A stretch of DNA of 64,000 bases, from NCBI GenBank assembly GCA_945861405.1, contig CAMAUL010000001.1:1-64000 (forward strand), written 5' to 3'. Below the pieces are notes generated by a model, which was given only the letters and a program-made list of their open reading frames with translations, was not told the DNA's origin and searched no databases. This DNA comes from Candidatus Methylobacter oryzae. GTDB taxonomy: Bacteria; Pseudomonadota; Gammaproteobacteria; Methylococcales; Methylomonadaceae. Position numbers and translations under genes: made by a program. This document shows positions 54,729 through 63,825 of this stretch, one piece after another; position 1 is the stretch's first letter, and the number at the start of each line of letters is the position of its first letter.

Positions 54729-55306
54729 AGCTCCGTACCCAAATAATCAAAATAATTATTAAATTCACTATCCAAAAGTAGATATGCTTCCAAAAGCTCG
54801 ACTCTCTTTGGATGCTGCGAATGAATAGCTCCATTTAACAGCTCCCTGATTTCCGTTTTTTTTATGCGCAGTTGATCTAGCATCCATATCAAACCATACC
54901 GCCTCAGACCTAGTTTGAGTTTTTTATGCATATAACGCGCTTCTGCACTAGCAGATATTGGTTGTATATTGCCCTTATCGTCACGAAAGAAATGCTGATT
55001 AAAATCAGTATCGCAAGGATCCAAATACATTCCTTCATCATCACTCTTTTGTATGTTTACATAAGAACATGAATACACCAGATTTGAATATGACGTTACT
55101 AAATAAGGATGCTTGCTTTTAGATTTAAAGTGGTCAATATGAAAACACCTTTTCCCTCCAAACCAAATATCTGGACAATCGGTATAGCCACATCTATTAT
55201 TAAAATCGTTTCTCAGGAAATCTTTGTACCTTCTGTAGTCATTATAGGGATTACCGATAAATGTTCTCTGGGGAGTGGTTTCTCTAAATTCATATTTAAT
55301 TTGCAT
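54725..55306 (-). CDS. HNH endonuclease-like protein
   Basis: RCGYTDCPDIWFGGKRCFHIDHFKSKSKHPYLVTSYSNLVYSCSYVNIQKSD; overlaps MTase start by 4 nt. Confidence 0.75.
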   Translation of the reverse strand: MQIKYEFRETTPQRTFIGNPYNDYRRYKDFLRNDFNNRCGYTDCPDIWFGGKRCFHIDHFKSKSKHPYLVTSYSNLVYSCSYVNIQKSDDEGMYLDPCDTDFNQHFFRDDKGNIQPISASAEARYMHKKLKLGLRRYGLIWMLDQLRIKKTEIRELLNGAIHSQHPKRVELLEAYLLLDSEFNNYFDYLGTEL

Positions 55307-55985
55307 TCTTCACTTTCTCTAGAAGCTCATTAACTGAATTAATAAGGTTATTTAACTGTTCAGAATTCGAACTTTTCTTAAACTCTTCTGGAATAGCAGC
55401 AGTAGCATCAAGAGCGCGCTCCAAGAATGAATCAAGCCTTATTAGCTCATCCTCTTCTTTTAAACTAAGTTTATTTCCTTGACGTTTACGATCACACAAT
55501 TGCTCTAAGCTCTCTTCTGCTTCTGTGATGCGTGTTTTGTATTTTTGGATCTGCAGCAAAATTTTTTGGGGGAATGTAAGATGTTTGCCCTGATTATCCA
55601 AATGATTATCAATGTTTACATCCTTAGAGTACACCAAATTAACGTCTTTAATGGAAGTTGCTTCAGACGCATCTGAATCATAAGATGATGCTATGAAACA
55701 TGGAAAACCTTCTCTAATACGCAAGAATGCTTCGATTAAATCAGACCCATAATAAGAAACGTTATAACATCTTGGGAGGTCACTTTTAATTTCATTTAGA
55801 TTCCAATCTGAAACTAAAGCATCTGGATTTTCTTGACAAATATTATCAATCATTTCATCCAGATCTTCTGCAGGAAGCAACGTTATCACTTTCACCACAT
55901 CTGTTCGAATAAGATCAGCAAAAGCAGCTTTGAACTCATTCTGCTCTTCTATTTGTTCATCAACAAATATAATTTTATAAGGCAT
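55296..55985 (-). CDS. Receiver-domain-like protein
   Basis: YKIIFVDEQIEEQ (acidic pair), ALVSDWNLNE (candidate phospho-Asp), CFIASSYDSD, LVYSKDV (Lys); overlaps neighbours. Confidence 0.6.
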   Translation of the reverse strand: MPYKIIFVDEQIEEQNEFKAAFADLIRTDVVKVITLLPAEDLDEMIDNICQENPDALVSDWNLNEIKSDLPRCYNVSYYGSDLIEAFLRIREGFPCFIASSYDSDASEATSIKDVNLVYSKDVNIDNHLDNQGKHLTFPQKILLQIQKYKTRITEAEESLEQLCDRKRQGNKLSLKEEDELIRLDSFLERALDATAAIPEEFKKSSNSEQLNNLINSVNELLEKVKNAN

Positions 55986-58632
55986 TAGTAGCGTCCTTCA
56001 CTTTATATTTTGATGGAATAGAAATTCTAAGACCAAAACCACTCTCTTGATTATTATCCACATTAAATAAAAGTTTTATGTTTCCGTCATACTCATTGAC
56101 AACAGTTCTTACAATCCACATTCCCAATCCCGTACCAATTTCCTGTCCTGTATGATCACGTTTAGTTGTGTACATTGGATCAAATATAGTCTCTGGATTT
56201 AGAATATCTAGAGATATTCCAGGCCCATTATCTCGATACTCAATTAATATTTGGTTTCCAATTTCTTCGCATTTTATCAAAATTCTACGAGGTGCTCGCT
56301 TTATTGAAGGGCGTGTGAAAGCATCTAGAGAATTTGTTAACAAATTAACAAAGACGCTATCAAAATCAATCTCAAAAGCCCTAAGCTCAATATTAGTTGC
56401 ACAATCAACCGAAAACTCTATTCCTCGCTCAGACAAAGTACTAAGCCAACTTGATCTTAACTGCTGAAAATATGTTCCCAAAAATAGCTGTCTTCGTTTA
56501 CGTTTATCTTTTCGAGTAAATCCCAATGAGAAACCTAACCACGTTGAAATCTTTTTATCTGATTTCTTCATTTGATCTATATAGATAAAAGGATTTTCAT
56601 AATCCTCAACATCATCAAAACTCTCTTTAGTTACCTTCTGACTTAATAAATTTATGAGCTTATCTGACCTTGATTGGAGTTTCCCCTGCATTTTACTTAA
56701 ATCATGCCCCAAAGCTGCTGAGAGAATTCCACTGCTAGCCAACCCTCTTAAAAGTTTATGTTCACTTGTTAATTTTTCAATTGTTTCTTTTCTCGACTCA
56801 GCCAAATAAGCAAGGGCTAAAGCCTCTTGATTCTCAGTTGAACTTTGCTCATCATTAACTGACGAATCATCATTTTTGTTAGTCTGATTCTCCTTATTTT
56901 TCTGACGATTCCTTTTCAGAATAGATTGGGCTAATTTATCTGCCTTCTCAACATCTCTCACCGCACCGAATTTTTCATCATCATATTTTTTAAGCTCACT
57001 AGCTATAAAAGATCTATCTTCCTCAAATTTCGCTATTATTGCCGTAATTATCTGCTTGAATAATTGAAATGTCTGCGTTTCTTGCAGCCCCTCACGACTG
57101 GATTTATCGACGAACTCAAGGTTTGTTAAGCGAGAGATTTTAATCACTCCTGCTATATTCTCTGGCTCAACTCGATAACCACCTTCTGCTTTGGCGACAC
57201 CAGCAGGACTAGCAGCTTTCCTAGATCCTAGACCAAGCCAATCGAATGCAGGTTCATTTGCTTCCCCATATGGACGCACACGAAAATTATCTCGATACAT
57301 CTTTATACCACCAAGCTTACTTAACCACTCCTTGCGGGTATGTGACTTGATTGGCTTATAAAAGAATCTGGCAGAATCAACTGAATCCGTGGATTTCTTT
57401 AGAAAATAAAAAATAAACTCAAATGGGCCTATCTCGCTTAATAAACTATTGTCGTGATCACTTGGTATTAGCTGACTAAAGGTTAAGTGTTGACTATACT
57501 TCTTAGTTAAAAACGCAGATCTATTTGCGAAATTAGAGCTTTTAATCTTATCTCGCTCAAAAAAGTCATGTGGAATGAGAGATGTATCGTACTCCTCTCT
57601 CTCAATTGTAATTACCACATTTTGATCTAAGTCAGCTTTAGCCGTTAGCTTATAATCAAAATCATCACAAATTGAACTTAAGACTTCACCATAATCCTCA
57701 GGCTTCAAGCTAGAAATCATATGTATTGAAAACTCTTCTGTATCCCTAGGCGGCACTAAGACTTCCAAATCAGTAAAAATTTGCTTTACAAGATTATCAT
57801 TCCAAACATCATGTAACTTTGATATTTTTAAAATTGTACCTTGAGAAAACGTTTTATTTAATATGCTAGGGTGTAAGCCATTTATTTCTGAACTGCTACG
57901 CTCTTTTACTATTTTTGCTATGTCTACCAGATCGAATAAAGGATCAACTACACTTGAGTTCTCAATCAACCCACCAGACTGGATTATTTCGAGATTAGCT
58001 TCAACCTGACTAATAGTTATATTTTTCTTTTCGAAATCAGCCCAATTGACATGCCAAACAGCACCTATACCATCACTTTCCGATAAATTGCTATAGACTT
58101 CAGGATCTGCAATTGTAACCATTCGACATTCTCGCCCAAGTTTATCAAGAGCAAATCGACCAATACCTTTTGCGCCTGACTTTATTCGCTTGGAATGGGT
58201 CATAAAATCTTGTAATTTATTATCTGTACCAATAGTCATCCAATGTTTTTGAATGATTTCTTTGGTCATTCCATCCCCAGCATCAATTATGTATAAGACA
58301 ACTAGATCTCGTAGTCGTTTTTCAAATGCTTTAAATATCAATTGTCGAGACGAATTAATCAGCTCATATCTATCGCCCTTCGGCGCATACAGCCTCTTTA
58401 TGTAGTTCCAACTAATTCCTTTCTTTATCAGTTTATCTCGATTTTTAATCGTTAAGGACTTTGGAACTTCTGCGAATTCATTATCTATTCCAATGATGCA
58501 AAAAGGCGAATCAGCATCATAACAATTTTTGACAAGCTCAATAATTGCCCCTTTCGAATTTGCAATATTTTCCCGCCCAATTAGTATTGCTGCCCTTGCG
58601 GAGACAGTAAAAGGGATTTTAGTCATTATCAT
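55975..58632 (-). CDS. Large protein with N-terminal Hsp90/MORC-type GHKL ATPase and C-terminal histidine-kinase-type HATPase
   Basis: N-term AIIELVKNCYDAD, IIDAGDGMTKE, GAKGIGRFALDKLG; C-term ALGHDLSKM, FVNLLTNSLDAF, EYRDNGPGIS, TGLGMWIVRTVV. Confidence 0.85.
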   Translation of the reverse strand: MIMTKIPFTVSARAAILIGRENIANSKGAIIELVKNCYDADSPFCIIGIDNEFAEVPKSLTIKNRDKLIKKGISWNYIKRLYAPKGDRYELINSSRQLIFKAFEKRLRDLVVLYIIDAGDGMTKEIIQKHWMTIGTDNKLQDFMTHSKRIKSGAKGIGRFALDKLGRECRMVTIADPEVYSNLSESDGIGAVWHVNWADFEKKNITISQVEANLEIIQSGGLIENSSVVDPLFDLVDIAKIVKERSSSEINGLHPSILNKTFSQGTILKISKLHDVWNDNLVKQIFTDLEVLVPPRDTEEFSIHMISSLKPEDYGEVLSSICDDFDYKLTAKADLDQNVVITIEREEYDTSLIPHDFFERDKIKSSNFANRSAFLTKKYSQHLTFSQLIPSDHDNSLLSEIGPFEFIFYFLKKSTDSVDSARFFYKPIKSHTRKEWLSKLGGIKMYRDNFRVRPYGEANEPAFDWLGLGSRKAASPAGVAKAEGGYRVEPENIAGVIKISRLTNLEFVDKSSREGLQETQTFQLFKQIITAIIAKFEEDRSFIASELKKYDDEKFGAVRDVEKADKLAQSILKRNRQKNKENQTNKNDDSSVNDEQSSTENQEALALAYLAESRKETIEKLTSEHKLLRGLASSGILSAALGHDLSKMQGKLQSRSDKLINLLSQKVTKESFDDVEDYENPFIYIDQMKKSDKKISTWLGFSLGFTRKDKRKRRQLFLGTYFQQLRSSWLSTLSERGIEFSVDCATNIELRAFEIDFDSVFVNLLTNSLDAFTRPSIKRAPRRILIKCEEIGNQILIEYRDNGPGISLDILNPETIFDPMYTTKRDHTGQEIGTGLGMWIVRTVVNEYDGNIKLLFNVDNNQESGFGLRISIPSKYKVKDATNAL

Positions 58633-58861
58633 TTCCAGATGAGGTTGGCTTCAATACATACCATTGTTAAGTCACGCACATCCAATTGTTCTAGTTATGA
58701 TATCGACTAGTTGTGTGCTTGGACATGTTCTCTTCTATGAGCGAGTTAATTCATTTACTCAGTCATTATAATTATTTATGCACTTACTCCCTAGTTCATT
58801 CTGTAAACAGAATCGAAGGCAAATCCATAGCACTTCGCGAAGTCGGAGACGTTCCTAAGGC

Positions 58862-59914
58862 TTAGTCACCACTAATTAGTCGCTTAACTTCAGCGAGATA
58901 CCACTCTGGTGCTGCGTCAAAATCTTTCCCAAGCACGTTGTAACGTACAACTTTATACTTCCAGGCCGCTCGAAGACGAGAAGGCCAACGACTGATCAGC
59001 CACCAGGAGAGTCCCAGAACATGATGCCGTTCTTTAAGCGGTCGTAGTTCGAAGGCTATATGCCCTTTGACCAGAGGAATTGATGATTGGTTAGTTCTTT
59101 CCTGGACATACGCCATCAGTTTGGGCGCACGCCTCATTGAGACCATCAAAGTACAGAATTGATGTAATACAACAAGCTTGGAATAATCGAAATCCGCCGA
59201 GTCAACGCCCCCCCTATCAATCAAACGCAAGGCTCTGCTCCAAGATAAAAACGTGCGGTCATTCCACCTATTTACCGGCACGGCTGGAGCACTGCACAGA
59301 TCAAACCAACAAAACCAGCAACACTGTAACGACGGCCCATCAATTAAATCAGGCTTGCCCAGTTCAAGCCTATGAAACACAACACCATTGCCGCAGCTTG
59401 GGCAACGATCCCACAACATCACATCATGCTTGGAACAAAAAGTATAAAGCGCTACACGCCATGATCTGCGATAGTAAGGTTCAAATCCCTCTGCCAAGCA
59501 CTTTGGACAAAATTGGAGGCCGAATCCTCGCCGTTTCCGGTGGTATATCTGTAACGGCAGTATCCAACGCAACTGCCCGGCCGGATGGTACTTGTCGTAT
59601 AGTTTCCCCTCGTAACCTAACAACGTTGTTTCCCACGCCCGGTTGATTGGCGTACCTGTTTTCTTGCTCATGCTTTCAATTAACCAAGCTGGAGCCAAGC
59701 GATCTATATCACGATTCCAAAGCTCATGGTCGTTACCAAATTCCTGGGCACAGAAGGTTTGAACCTTGAGTCCATTCGCATGCGCCACCCGCACCAGCCA
59801 CGACGACAATAACTCATCACGGTAAGGATGGGGATGCGCTGGCCACAACTCGCCAGAAAGCATGCTCAACCGCCTCGATCTATTTGTCGCTTGCGATCGG
59901 ATGGTGATACCCAA
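58862..59914 (-). CDS. tniQ: TniQ/TnsD-family target selector
   Basis: PHPYRDELLSSWLVRVAHANGL; zinc-binding FCPKCLAE...YRRSWRVALYTFCSKHDVMLWDRCPSCG. Confidence 0.9.
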   Translation of the reverse strand: MGITIRSQATNRSRRLSMLSGELWPAHPHPYRDELLSSWLVRVAHANGLKVQTFCAQEFGNDHELWNRDIDRLAPAWLIESMSKKTGTPINRAWETTLLGYEGKLYDKYHPAGQLRWILPLQIYHRKRRGFGLQFCPKCLAEGFEPYYRRSWRVALYTFCSKHDVMLWDRCPSCGNGVVFHRLELGKPDLIDGPSLQCCWFCWFDLCSAPAVPVNRWNDRTFLSWSRALRLIDRGGVDSADFDYSKLVVLHQFCTLMVSMRRAPKLMAYVQERTNQSSIPLVKGHIAFELRPLKERHHVLGLSWWLISRWPSRLRAAWKYKVVRYNVLGKDFDAAPEWYLAEVKRLISGD

Positions 59915-60753
59915 TCAATAGCATTTAGAATTTTCTCGTCAATGCGCTCCTTTCCAGACTCAACTGCGTATGCACCAGCCATATTCAGTAAGCGCGACAA
60001 CTCGCCGATATAACCTTCGGACATCGAGAACAATTTGGTGGACAAGGTCGTATCGTGTAATAAAGATGGTTCGCGCAGAGGCAGCATGCGTTCAAAGCTC
60101 GCAAGCAAGCGCAGAAAATCGGTATCGAACTCCCATCGCGGCAACAGCACTGGTTCGAAACGATTGGCCAGTTGTGAATCGGTCTGGAGAGCACGAAAAG
60201 CATCCCGCGTTCCCACCGTCACGATTGGCACCTGCAATTCGTTGCCCAGATACTTAAGCACGTTTAAAAACGTACGCTGCTTGTTCAAGTTACCTGCCAT
60301 GATGTGGTGGATCTCGTCGATCACCAACATACGCAGGCCAACGTATTTCAACAGCTTGATGACCTGGAATTGCTTTCTGTCCACCCGGTCGTTTGGTTTG
60401 TAAGGCGCAAATAACAGCTCAAGGATGGCATTGTAAAAACGGCCTTCATCCGGAATAGGCGGAGCCTGCACGAAGAGCACCGGTACGCGCACGCCATCGC
60501 CACTGGGATTATTGTCAGCTGGGTGGAGAGCGCAGAATCGCTGCACCAACATGGTTTTGCCGTTATTGGTATCCCCAACTACCAGCATGTTAGGCATCCG
60601 ATGTGAGCGGGGATAGACCAACAAATCTTCCAACTTGGCCAAGACGACCTTGGCCCTTGGATAACCGATCCAGCGGGGAGATCGAATCTTTTCAATTCTT
60701 TCTGCATTGCTCAATTCCAACTGCTTAGCTGCCGAGTCGTTCAAGTGGCTCAC
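59866..60753 (-). CDS. tnsC: TnsC/TniB-like AAA ATPase
   Basis: Walker A VVGDTNNGKTMLVQRF; Walker B MLVIDEIHHI. Confidence 0.93.
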   Translation of the reverse strand: MSHLNDSAAKQLELSNAERIEKIRSPRWIGYPRAKVVLAKLEDLLVYPRSHRMPNMLVVGDTNNGKTMLVQRFCALHPADNNPSGDGVRVPVLFVQAPPIPDEGRFYNAILELLFAPYKPNDRVDRKQFQVIKLLKYVGLRMLVIDEIHHIMAGNLNKQRTFLNVLKYLGNELQVPIVTVGTRDAFRALQTDSQLANRFEPVLLPRWEFDTDFLRLLASFERMLPLREPSLLHDTTLSTKLFSMSEGYIGELSRLLNMAGAYAVESGKERIDEKILNAIDWVSPSDRKRQIDRGG

Positions 60754-62642
60754 GTCAAGTCATCCATTTCGTCGAAAGGCTGAATGGCAGGTGTCGTGAT
60801 CGGTACCGATGCCGATGCCGATGCCGGTGCTGGCTCAGATTTGTCCAAGGCTTGAGTGACACTTGGGCGAATTGCCTCTTGCCCAAATTTACGGCGTTGA
60901 GCTGTCCGTCGAACCGCTACGGTCTTGGCTTGGGAACTCTGCTCAATTTCGCGCATCCGCCCGTAAGCATCAAAGATCGTCCGTTCATCAACATGCCTAC
61001 GGCCATCTGCTTCAATCTGGCGTTTTGCTTCTCGAAGCTCCCAAATACTGATCGGCGGGTGGGATGTATTCCGGTATGGCACTGGGTAATAGATATTGAC
61101 CTCGGGATCATAAAACCAAATGGTGCTGATATCGCGCGGGTCACGCCGGAACATAAATTTACGCTTGTATTTTGAGGCCGCCGGATCTGGAGCATTGATC
61201 CATCGCCGCAAAACATCGTGGTAGTAGTGGATTTCGTCGATCACCACACCATAGTCCTGAATCGTTCGCTCTTCGAATGGCATCAAATCGAGTCGCAAAC
61301 GATCCTCGTCCATAACCCGTGTGGGCAGCCCTCGCCCCGGCATATCCTTAGTACCAAACACGCCTTGCCGGTACTTTTCCAATGGAGGCATGTTAATGCC
61401 CGAATGGAGACGCTGGTGATAGACGTTTACGATAAAAATCACAAACCATTCCTCAAACTCTGTCAGGGTCAGAGCCGCCTTGGCTTCGGAATCATAATCG
61501 CCGCGCTCACGCGGGTTAGAAAACGTGGTGCCAGGCAACGTATGGATTTCTTGAGCAAATGAGCCAAGTAAACGTTCAATATGTCCACCGAAGTGTGGCC
61601 GGGCTACCGGACGCCATTCGATATCAATACCATACTCCAAGCAAGCACGCTGAAGCATGTTGCCACGAAATTCGCGGGCATTATCCATGTGCAGTTTTCC
61701 TGGCATACCCCAGCAGGGCCAATCACCCTTGATATCATGTTTTGTTAGCCAGACATTTTTTGGCAAAATTGCATTTGCCAGACATTGGCCCGCAGATAAA
61801 GCACCTGGAGGATCGAACGACACGTAGAACCCAGCGACCATCCTACTGAAAACATCAATTGCCAGAGTAATCCAAGGCTTGCCTACCGGCCGTCGATAGA
61901 CGTCATCTACTAGAATAATATCTAGTGGCGTGTGATCGATCTGCAACACTGCGAATGGCCAATCAGCGCCCGGAAACTTCCCTTCGACAGGCGAGTAAGC
62001 TTGGTCGGCCGCTTTCCAGCCTTTGCGCTTGGCCATTACAAATTCGTCAGCTAACGCCTTGAGGCGGTTGCGTACCGTATTGTTATGCGGAGGATTGATG
62101 CCCGCATTAACACAGCGCCGCCGAATTTCGTCACAAACTTTTTGTTGGGACTTGCGCTGCTTGGTTAGATAGTCGCTTCCGACCACGGCCTGAATGATAG
62201 TTTCAACTTCAGTCGTCAGCTTGGTTGCACCCTTATCGCTTCTGCTGCGAGGTAGTAGCGACGTGAGCAACCCGGTAGCTTCATAACGTCGAATCCAGTC
62301 ATAGAGCGTGTTTTCATGGCGTTCGAATGCTTTAGCCCGCGCAACGACATCCTGCCGACTGCGATTTGGCATATCAAGTAAAGGTCGAATGATCTCGAAA
62401 TGCTTAGTTGCTTCTTCCCACGCCTCATCTGGAACCAAGACCAGATCCGGCCTGCCTTCCGGTGGTGCAACAACCTCTGCTGGAGCGAGATCGCCTACTT
62501 TGGCGTGACTAACTTGCCGAGTCTCATCATCCACAACAAGCACTTCATTTAGATCGATAACGTGAGTAATCCTGTGCAAGCGATCTCGATAAAGAACTGC
62601 AACACCAGGCTGAAGCTGCAACAGCTGATGTGATACGTTCAT
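60750..62642 (-). CDS. tnsB: TnsB/TniA-like DDE transposase
   Basis: rve core LQIDHTPLDIILVDD, KLHMDNAREFRG, GGHIERLLG. Confidence 0.95.
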   Translation of the reverse strand: MNVSHQLLQLQPGVAVLYRDRLHRITHVIDLNEVLVVDDETRQVSHAKVGDLAPAEVVAPPEGRPDLVLVPDEAWEEATKHFEIIRPLLDMPNRSRQDVVARAKAFERHENTLYDWIRRYEATGLLTSLLPRSRSDKGATKLTTEVETIIQAVVGSDYLTKQRKSQQKVCDEIRRRCVNAGINPPHNNTVRNRLKALADEFVMAKRKGWKAADQAYSPVEGKFPGADWPFAVLQIDHTPLDIILVDDVYRRPVGKPWITLAIDVFSRMVAGFYVSFDPPGALSAGQCLANAILPKNVWLTKHDIKGDWPCWGMPGKLHMDNAREFRGNMLQRACLEYGIDIEWRPVARPHFGGHIERLLGSFAQEIHTLPGTTFSNPRERGDYDSEAKAALTLTEFEEWFVIFIVNVYHQRLHSGINMPPLEKYRQGVFGTKDMPGRGLPTRVMDEDRLRLDLMPFEERTIQDYGVVIDEIHYYHDVLRRWINAPDPAASKYKRKFMFRRDPRDISTIWFYDPEVNIYYPVPYRNTSHPPISIWELREAKRQIEADGRRHVDERTIFDAYGRMREIEQSSQAKTVAVRRTAQRRKFGQEAIRPSVTQALDKSEPAPASASASVPITTPAIQPFDEMDDLT

Positions 62643-63292
62643 TTGTGCAAGCTCCAAATTGGACTATTCATGGTGAGCTTGGTATCCATGTCAAACCCTA
62701 TTTGCCGAGTTCCTACCATATACCAAAGTGATGGCAATAACCTTGCTTGGTTCCATTCGTCTTGAAATATCCTACCAAGTAATTCCGCAGGGATTGTATT
62801 CCGTACCTGTCGCATCTGCTCATCCAGCATATCCATGTGTGCTTCTTCGGCTGGCCCTTGTCTGACAAAAGAAAGTAGGAATTTCGCATTCTCCAGATAA
62901 GGCGTACGGATTTCCACTTCAGTGATTATCTTAAACCGCCATCCATGAGAACGAGCGAATTTTACTGCTGCGCGAAATTTGGGCCGTAGCTCAGACCAAT
63001 GCTGCGCCAGTTCGGAACGGTATTTAACCTCGTACAGCACCTTGCTGCGATGATCATGCAGTTTGAAGGTAGCAAGGGCATCAGGCGTATAACCATGCGC
63101 ACCACCCGCACCATCAATCCAACTCACAACCAATGGTTGAACTTCGAACGTTTCAATAGCAGGATCAAATTCCAGTAAAGTGATAAAGTCACGTTCCAGC
63201 GTTGATTCGAACATTGCTTGGCCTTCGGCCTTGCGGTGTGCCGCGATACCGGTCACGTTGCGATAGTTCTTGGGAATTTTGCGCACGGGCAT
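62639..63292 (-). CDS. tnsA: TnsA-like endonuclease
   Basis: MFESTLERDFITLLEFDPAIETFEVQPLVVSW...YTPDALATF...VLYEVKYRSEL. Confidence 0.92.
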   Translation of the reverse strand: MPVRKIPKNYRNVTGIAAHRKAEGQAMFESTLERDFITLLEFDPAIETFEVQPLVVSWIDGAGGAHGYTPDALATFKLHDHRSKVLYEVKYRSELAQHWSELRPKFRAAVKFARSHGWRFKIITEVEIRTPYLENAKFLLSFVRQGPAEEAHMDMLDEQMRQVRNTIPAELLGRIFQDEWNQARLLPSLWYMVGTRQIGFDMDTKLTMNSPIWSLHK

Positions 63293-63403
63293 GTCATACC
63301 TCACTCAGTACACTATAGCACTGTAAAATGCATTCTAGTACGAAAGATCGGTGTATGCCAATAGCGTTGATCGATGTAAAAAGTGAAGGATAATCGCTCA
63401 TTG

Positions 63404-63428
63404 GTACAATTTAGCGTTGGAATTCACA
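63404..63428 (-). repeat. Right-end terminal inverted repeat
   Basis: GTACAATTTAGCGTTGGAATTCACA; revcomp matches left end at 20/25 positions. Confidence 0.92.
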
Positions 63429-63433
63429 GACTG
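63429..63433. repeat. Target-site duplication, right copy (GACTG)
   Basis: Identical to 51291..51295. Confidence 0.9.
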
Positions 63434-63825
63434 ATGTACATCGCTATTCGCGACTAAACATCGCCATACTCATCACACTTAAAAATTCGGCACCTTTATA
63501 CTCCCTCTCCTATTGGACGACTGCACGGACAGATTTTTGCTCCATGCAAAATCTGCATTCCCCACATCCTTGTGGGTTATGCAGGAGGTAGAGCAATGCA
63601 GGAGCAATTGCCGAGGAGATTTTAAAAACCGAATTTTGATATGCGAACAATATAGATATAGCGCAAATTGCATCATCGTCATCCCGGCAGGGAATGCCGG
63701 GATCCAGAACACAGGGATGTGATGAGTCATCGATACATCGATAATCGCGACCCAACACCTATCAAAGCCCCCTCAACCCACAAGAAGGTGGTTGACATAT
63801 CGAAATTATTACCTACTATTACAAC

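Larger units (their letters stand above)
51296..63428. mobile_element. Tn7-like transposon (TnsABC-TniQ) inserted at lipA stop codon
   Basis: Ends TGACAATTCCAATGATAAATCGTAC / revcomp TGTGAATTCCAACGCTAAATTGTAC (20/25 ungapped), 5-bp GACTG duplication, TnsA/B/C/TniQ genes inside. Confidence 0.95.

Noticed and set aside
51296-63428. CRISPR-associated transposon
   Set aside because: No cas genes and no regularly spaced CRISPR repeats were seen in the element; the end repeats fit TnsB-type sites.
51294-63477. Alternative element boundaries TGTGA (51294) and TCACA (63477)
   Set aside because: These give no matching target duplication, whereas 51296..63428 gives GACTG on both sides and an ungapped 20/25 terminal repeat.
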